NCBI RefSeq assembly: GCF_026210795.1 | Contig: NC_089445.1 | Span: 124,001-188,000, forward strand | DNA from: Rhizophagus irregularis | Taxonomy: Eukaryota > Glomeromycota > Glomeromycetes > Glomerales > Glomeraceae | Direction of reading: 5' to 3' | DNA length: 64,000 nucleotides | In this document: positions 61,091 through 64,000 of the stretch, one piece after another | Position numbering within the stretch: position 1 is the stretch's first letter | Layout of the letters: the number at the start of each line of letters is the position of its first letter | Program-made: the position numbers and the translations under genes | Notes under the pieces: model-generated | Told to the model about the DNA's origin: nothing | Databases searched by the model: none | What the model saw: only the letters and a program-made list of their open reading frames with translations

Positions 61091-62626
61091 TATTGAGTCT
61101 ATTGAGTGAAAAGGTGGAAGTTGAAGGCAATCAAAAAAATATCACAAAATCACAAAGTTGAGCAAGAAACGCAAGGGACTCGATCGGCTGTGGTACCAAA
61201 GCAGTGGATGGTCCAACAGAGGATAGAATCCCAGAAATGTAAGTATTATACCACGAGGCGAAAGCAGTGGATCTTTCCCTGAATTCAAAGCAGTGGATGA
61301 ACGCAGAGGAAGCACACCAGCTTCTGCTCAATCTTATACAAAGAATTCAAAAAAAGCGAAATCATCACCTTAAATTTTTGACTGCTTCAACTGCAAGTTT
61401 CCGAATCTGAACAGATTCGTGTTTTTTTGAATTATTGTAAAGGCTTCTATCCAATCTCTATGCGTCATTTTTTTGTCAAAGGTCTTGCGTTTATTTTTAA
61501 GTATTCCAGATGATGATTTGTTACGTTAGGTTTTTCCAATATTTTTATGAAATGTTTCCAGGACGATGATTTTTTGCGCTTAGACATTGTACAAAAAAAA
61601 ATTTTCATAACGATAACGATGTCTGATTTATTACATCTTATCACACCACCTTCGGTTGCACGGCACGTGTGTCTCACCAAATATGGTGGCCCGAATATTA
61701 TATTATATCCGGGATATCCGGGAAAAGAGGTCGTCTAAAGCGGCAAATCACGTGACATTATCGCGATATTTATTTTTATTTATTTTATGTGAAGCCGGAC
61801 AGACTATTAAACAGGACATATACCACACGTGAGTTATCCTACTTCTAGCTATCATCCATCACCAGGACGGACCCGAACTTCTTTAAAAACGTTGGAACCA
61901 GCCTGATCTCCCTCCACTACCGAAAGAAGAACAGGAAGTGACATTATCGCGATTAACCAGCTTCCCCAGTATCACCGTCACTTTTTCCACCCCACGTGAT
62001 TTTGTAAAATTCATCACCGGCATCACACCCCACCGCGTTTTCATTGTTTATATTTATCTGAGGGACTTAGATTTTTTTGCTTCACAAAATTATTTTTTTC
62101 ACATCCCTTTAAATGTCACCGGTCATGTGGAGGTGGATAAAAGTGTCGGTGATACTGGGGTAAATGCGATTAACCAGAAGGGTCACGTGATTTTTCGTTA
62201 AAATACCAAATGATAGCTGGCTAAAAAAATGTGTTTCAGTAAAGTAAAATTTCTTAAAAATATCAATAAATTAATAAAAAAATTAAAAATTTTTAAAAGA
62301 ATTAATTAAAATAAAAAAGTCCCACACTATTTATTGATTTTATTGTTTTATTTGAATTTAAAATGTAATTTTTCTTATAAAAAATTTGTAAAAATTTCTA
62401 ATAAAAATTCGTAAAAAAAAATTCATAGTTTTATCTACATAAAAAAAAATTCATAAAGCTTTTATCTACATAAAAAAAAATTCGTAATAATTTAAGAAAC
62501 CAAGTCCGCACAATAATCAGAACCCAATACAACCTTGTACATTTATTAGTATCAAAATACTAATAAGTAATTCTAATTTCTAAGTTTTTCCGCTTAAATT
62601 ATTATTAAATTGCAAAATAATCAGAT
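61091..62626. other. Intergenic; possible TIR element 61745-62193
   Basis: AAATCACGTGAC (61745-61756) and its inverse GTCACGTGATTT (62182-62193) bracket a segment of less AT-rich composition that also holds GCGATTAACCAG twice. No target duplication is clear. Coding-like words on the plus strand near 61200-61350 are not assignable. 62200-62626 is plain AT-rich. Confidence 0.4.
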
Positions 62627-64000
62627 TCACAGAGCTTCTAACATAGAAATAAAAGATTGCATCTTCTTAACATCACCCATCTCTTCAACACGCCAATACC
62701 TATTACGCATTCTTTCAGTTAATTCTCCTACAGCAATTCTTTGATTCTCGGCGTTTTTCTGTTGCTCTGTCTAAACATATTCTATAAATGATTCTTGACT
62801 TTCATACACTTCAAACCCGCTTTCTTCAAAATTTTGCGAAACATTTGCCATACGTCAGTAGTTAATAATTTATTGCCGTATATATATTTGTGAAAAATAT
62901 GCTTGCAAAATCAATGGCGAAATAAGCAGAAACAATCGAGAGAAGTAAGACCTAGTGTACTTTTTCCTTTTTTAAGTCTATTCATTACAACACAGGCTTC
63001 TCTAATGATTAATTGTTGAAATGGGAATGGGAACTTTTGGATTTTTTCAAGAATATCAATATCAACACCATACGCGGATATTTTCTTGATACAAAAATCA
63101 AAAGATGCACTTTTGGCTTCAGATCTTTTTTTGCAATCAACATTGATAACTTTGTGAACGGCATCTAAAATATAAAAGTTTTGAGTTGGGCATATGGGCA
63201 AAATAGCCAAATAAAAATCATCATGTACTGATCAATTTATATGATAAAGATGTCGTTTTCTTTAATTCACTATGAAAAGATTTTAGCGAATTCGTTGAAG
63301 TGACTTGTAAAAAAGCAGAGAAGAATGTTGCCGAGCTCATAAGCCCATTTCTCAGTATTTTTCGTATAGTTCCTTTTAATATAATTTTGTATAGAAGAAA
63401 CAGGATAAGAATTAATAGCATCTTGAACAAGGCTTTCGCATTCAATCTTTGTTTTTTTATGCATCACCGTGATCATGATGTCTCAGGTTTTTTTTTCATG
63501 AATTTTTTGCATCCATGTTCTCATAACATGGATAATGCAAAGGAGAACTTAGCACTCTTGTTCACCAGCAGCTATGCTAGGAAATGTCTTTTAATGCTCT
63601 TGGCTTCGATATTACTATGATCTAAAAGTATGTAACAGGGACTAATGACAATACTTATTGCAGATTATTATTAAAGCTTCAACAATTGTATCTGCATTCT
63701 CACTGCTTATGAAAAAATGGGTGCCTATGCTCCAACATCTATAGATATCCTGGACGTAAAGAGTAAATAGATGCCAATCGTATCTAACTCCAATATTGCG
63801 TATTTCTTGACAGCAGATGTGATTGTTGGAGCTGAATAATTTTTAGCCGCTTCTATTTCAACTAAACTTCTAATAGCTTTTGGCCATTTTAACCTATCAA
63901 TTTCTGATAAAGAATGAGTGTGGTTAGAGGAATTTTTATGTCTTTCTACTTGAACTACATTTGAAGAAGCTATCCAAAAAACTTTAATTATCACAGAATA
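62627..64000 (-). pseudogene. MULE-type transposase relic with SWIM-like zinc motif (5' end beyond window)
   Basis: Reading the minus strand from 64000: VVQVERHKNSSNHTHSLSEI (zinc/FLYWCH-like region), LKWPKAIRSLVEIEAAKNYS, then DVGAHFFVSSENADTIVEAL. Next come KTKIECESLVQDAINSYPVS, YIKRNYTKNTEKWAYELGN, VINVDCKKRSEAKSASFDFC and YGVDIDILEKIQKFPFPFQQ. A damaged CFCLFRH..CKHIFH motif (CxCx(n)CxH, SWIM type) follows, and finally NFEESGFEVYESQESFIEYV, stop, TEQQKNAENQRI and MGDVKKMQSFISMLEAL with a TGA at 62627-62629. Many stops and shifts. The tail 62627-62851 is open except for a single TAG, likely from CAG. Confidence 0.7.

Overview
The window reads as nuclear DNA of an arbuscular mycorrhizal fungus, most likely Rhizophagus or a close relative. 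That is an inference from four things: very AT-rich sequence, genes cut by many short GT..AG introns, transposon and gene families that I recognise from Rhizophagus, and a polyphosphate-synthesis gene next to repeat-rich DNA. I could not run a database search. Exon coordinates below come from reading splice sites by eye; for each spliced gene the exon lengths sum to an open frame.

Intact genes. On the minus strand: a leukotriene-A4-hydrolase-type aminopeptidase (2019-4639), a small DUF3455-like protein (23642-24688), a thiamine-pyrophosphate-type mitochondrial carrier (30212-31615), argininosuccinate lyase (32073-33817), an RNA-dependent RNA polymerase with an RRM-like N-terminus (34436-38446), V-ATPase subunit B (39110-41513) and the polyphosphate polymerase VTC4 (55724-57935). 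A CDK-like kinase (41664-42925, plus) is divergent from V-ATPase B across 150 bp. From 30 to 43 kb the genes are dense. V-ATPase B (proton gradient) and VTC4 (polyphosphate made across the vacuolar membrane) are functionally linked, although 14 kb apart.

Repeat regions. 9085-22200 is a set of nested insertions. A pogo/Tc1-type element with TA target duplication was split by a LINE, which carries a 20-bp target duplication. The LINE was later split by a 3.6-kb element with perfect 13-bp inverted termini. A foldback element with an 8-bp target duplication sits in the right end. 45.5-47.4 kb is a tandem array, and 47.8-49.2 kb a dead Tigger-type transposase. 49.7-54.3 kb is packed with MITEs whose target duplications can be read directly. 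59.5-64 kb holds a broken gene of an unrecognised family and a dead MULE transposase with a SWIM-type motif.

The most unusual signal is a pair of tandem arrays (17.7-18.8 kb and 45.5-47.0 kb). On the minus strand each unit looks like a 30-50 nt micro-exon between a consensus 3' splice site and a GTAAGT-type 5' splice site, and the introns carry perfect short hairpins. The two arrays share the same unit design. One of them lies entirely inside the 3.6-kb transposon.
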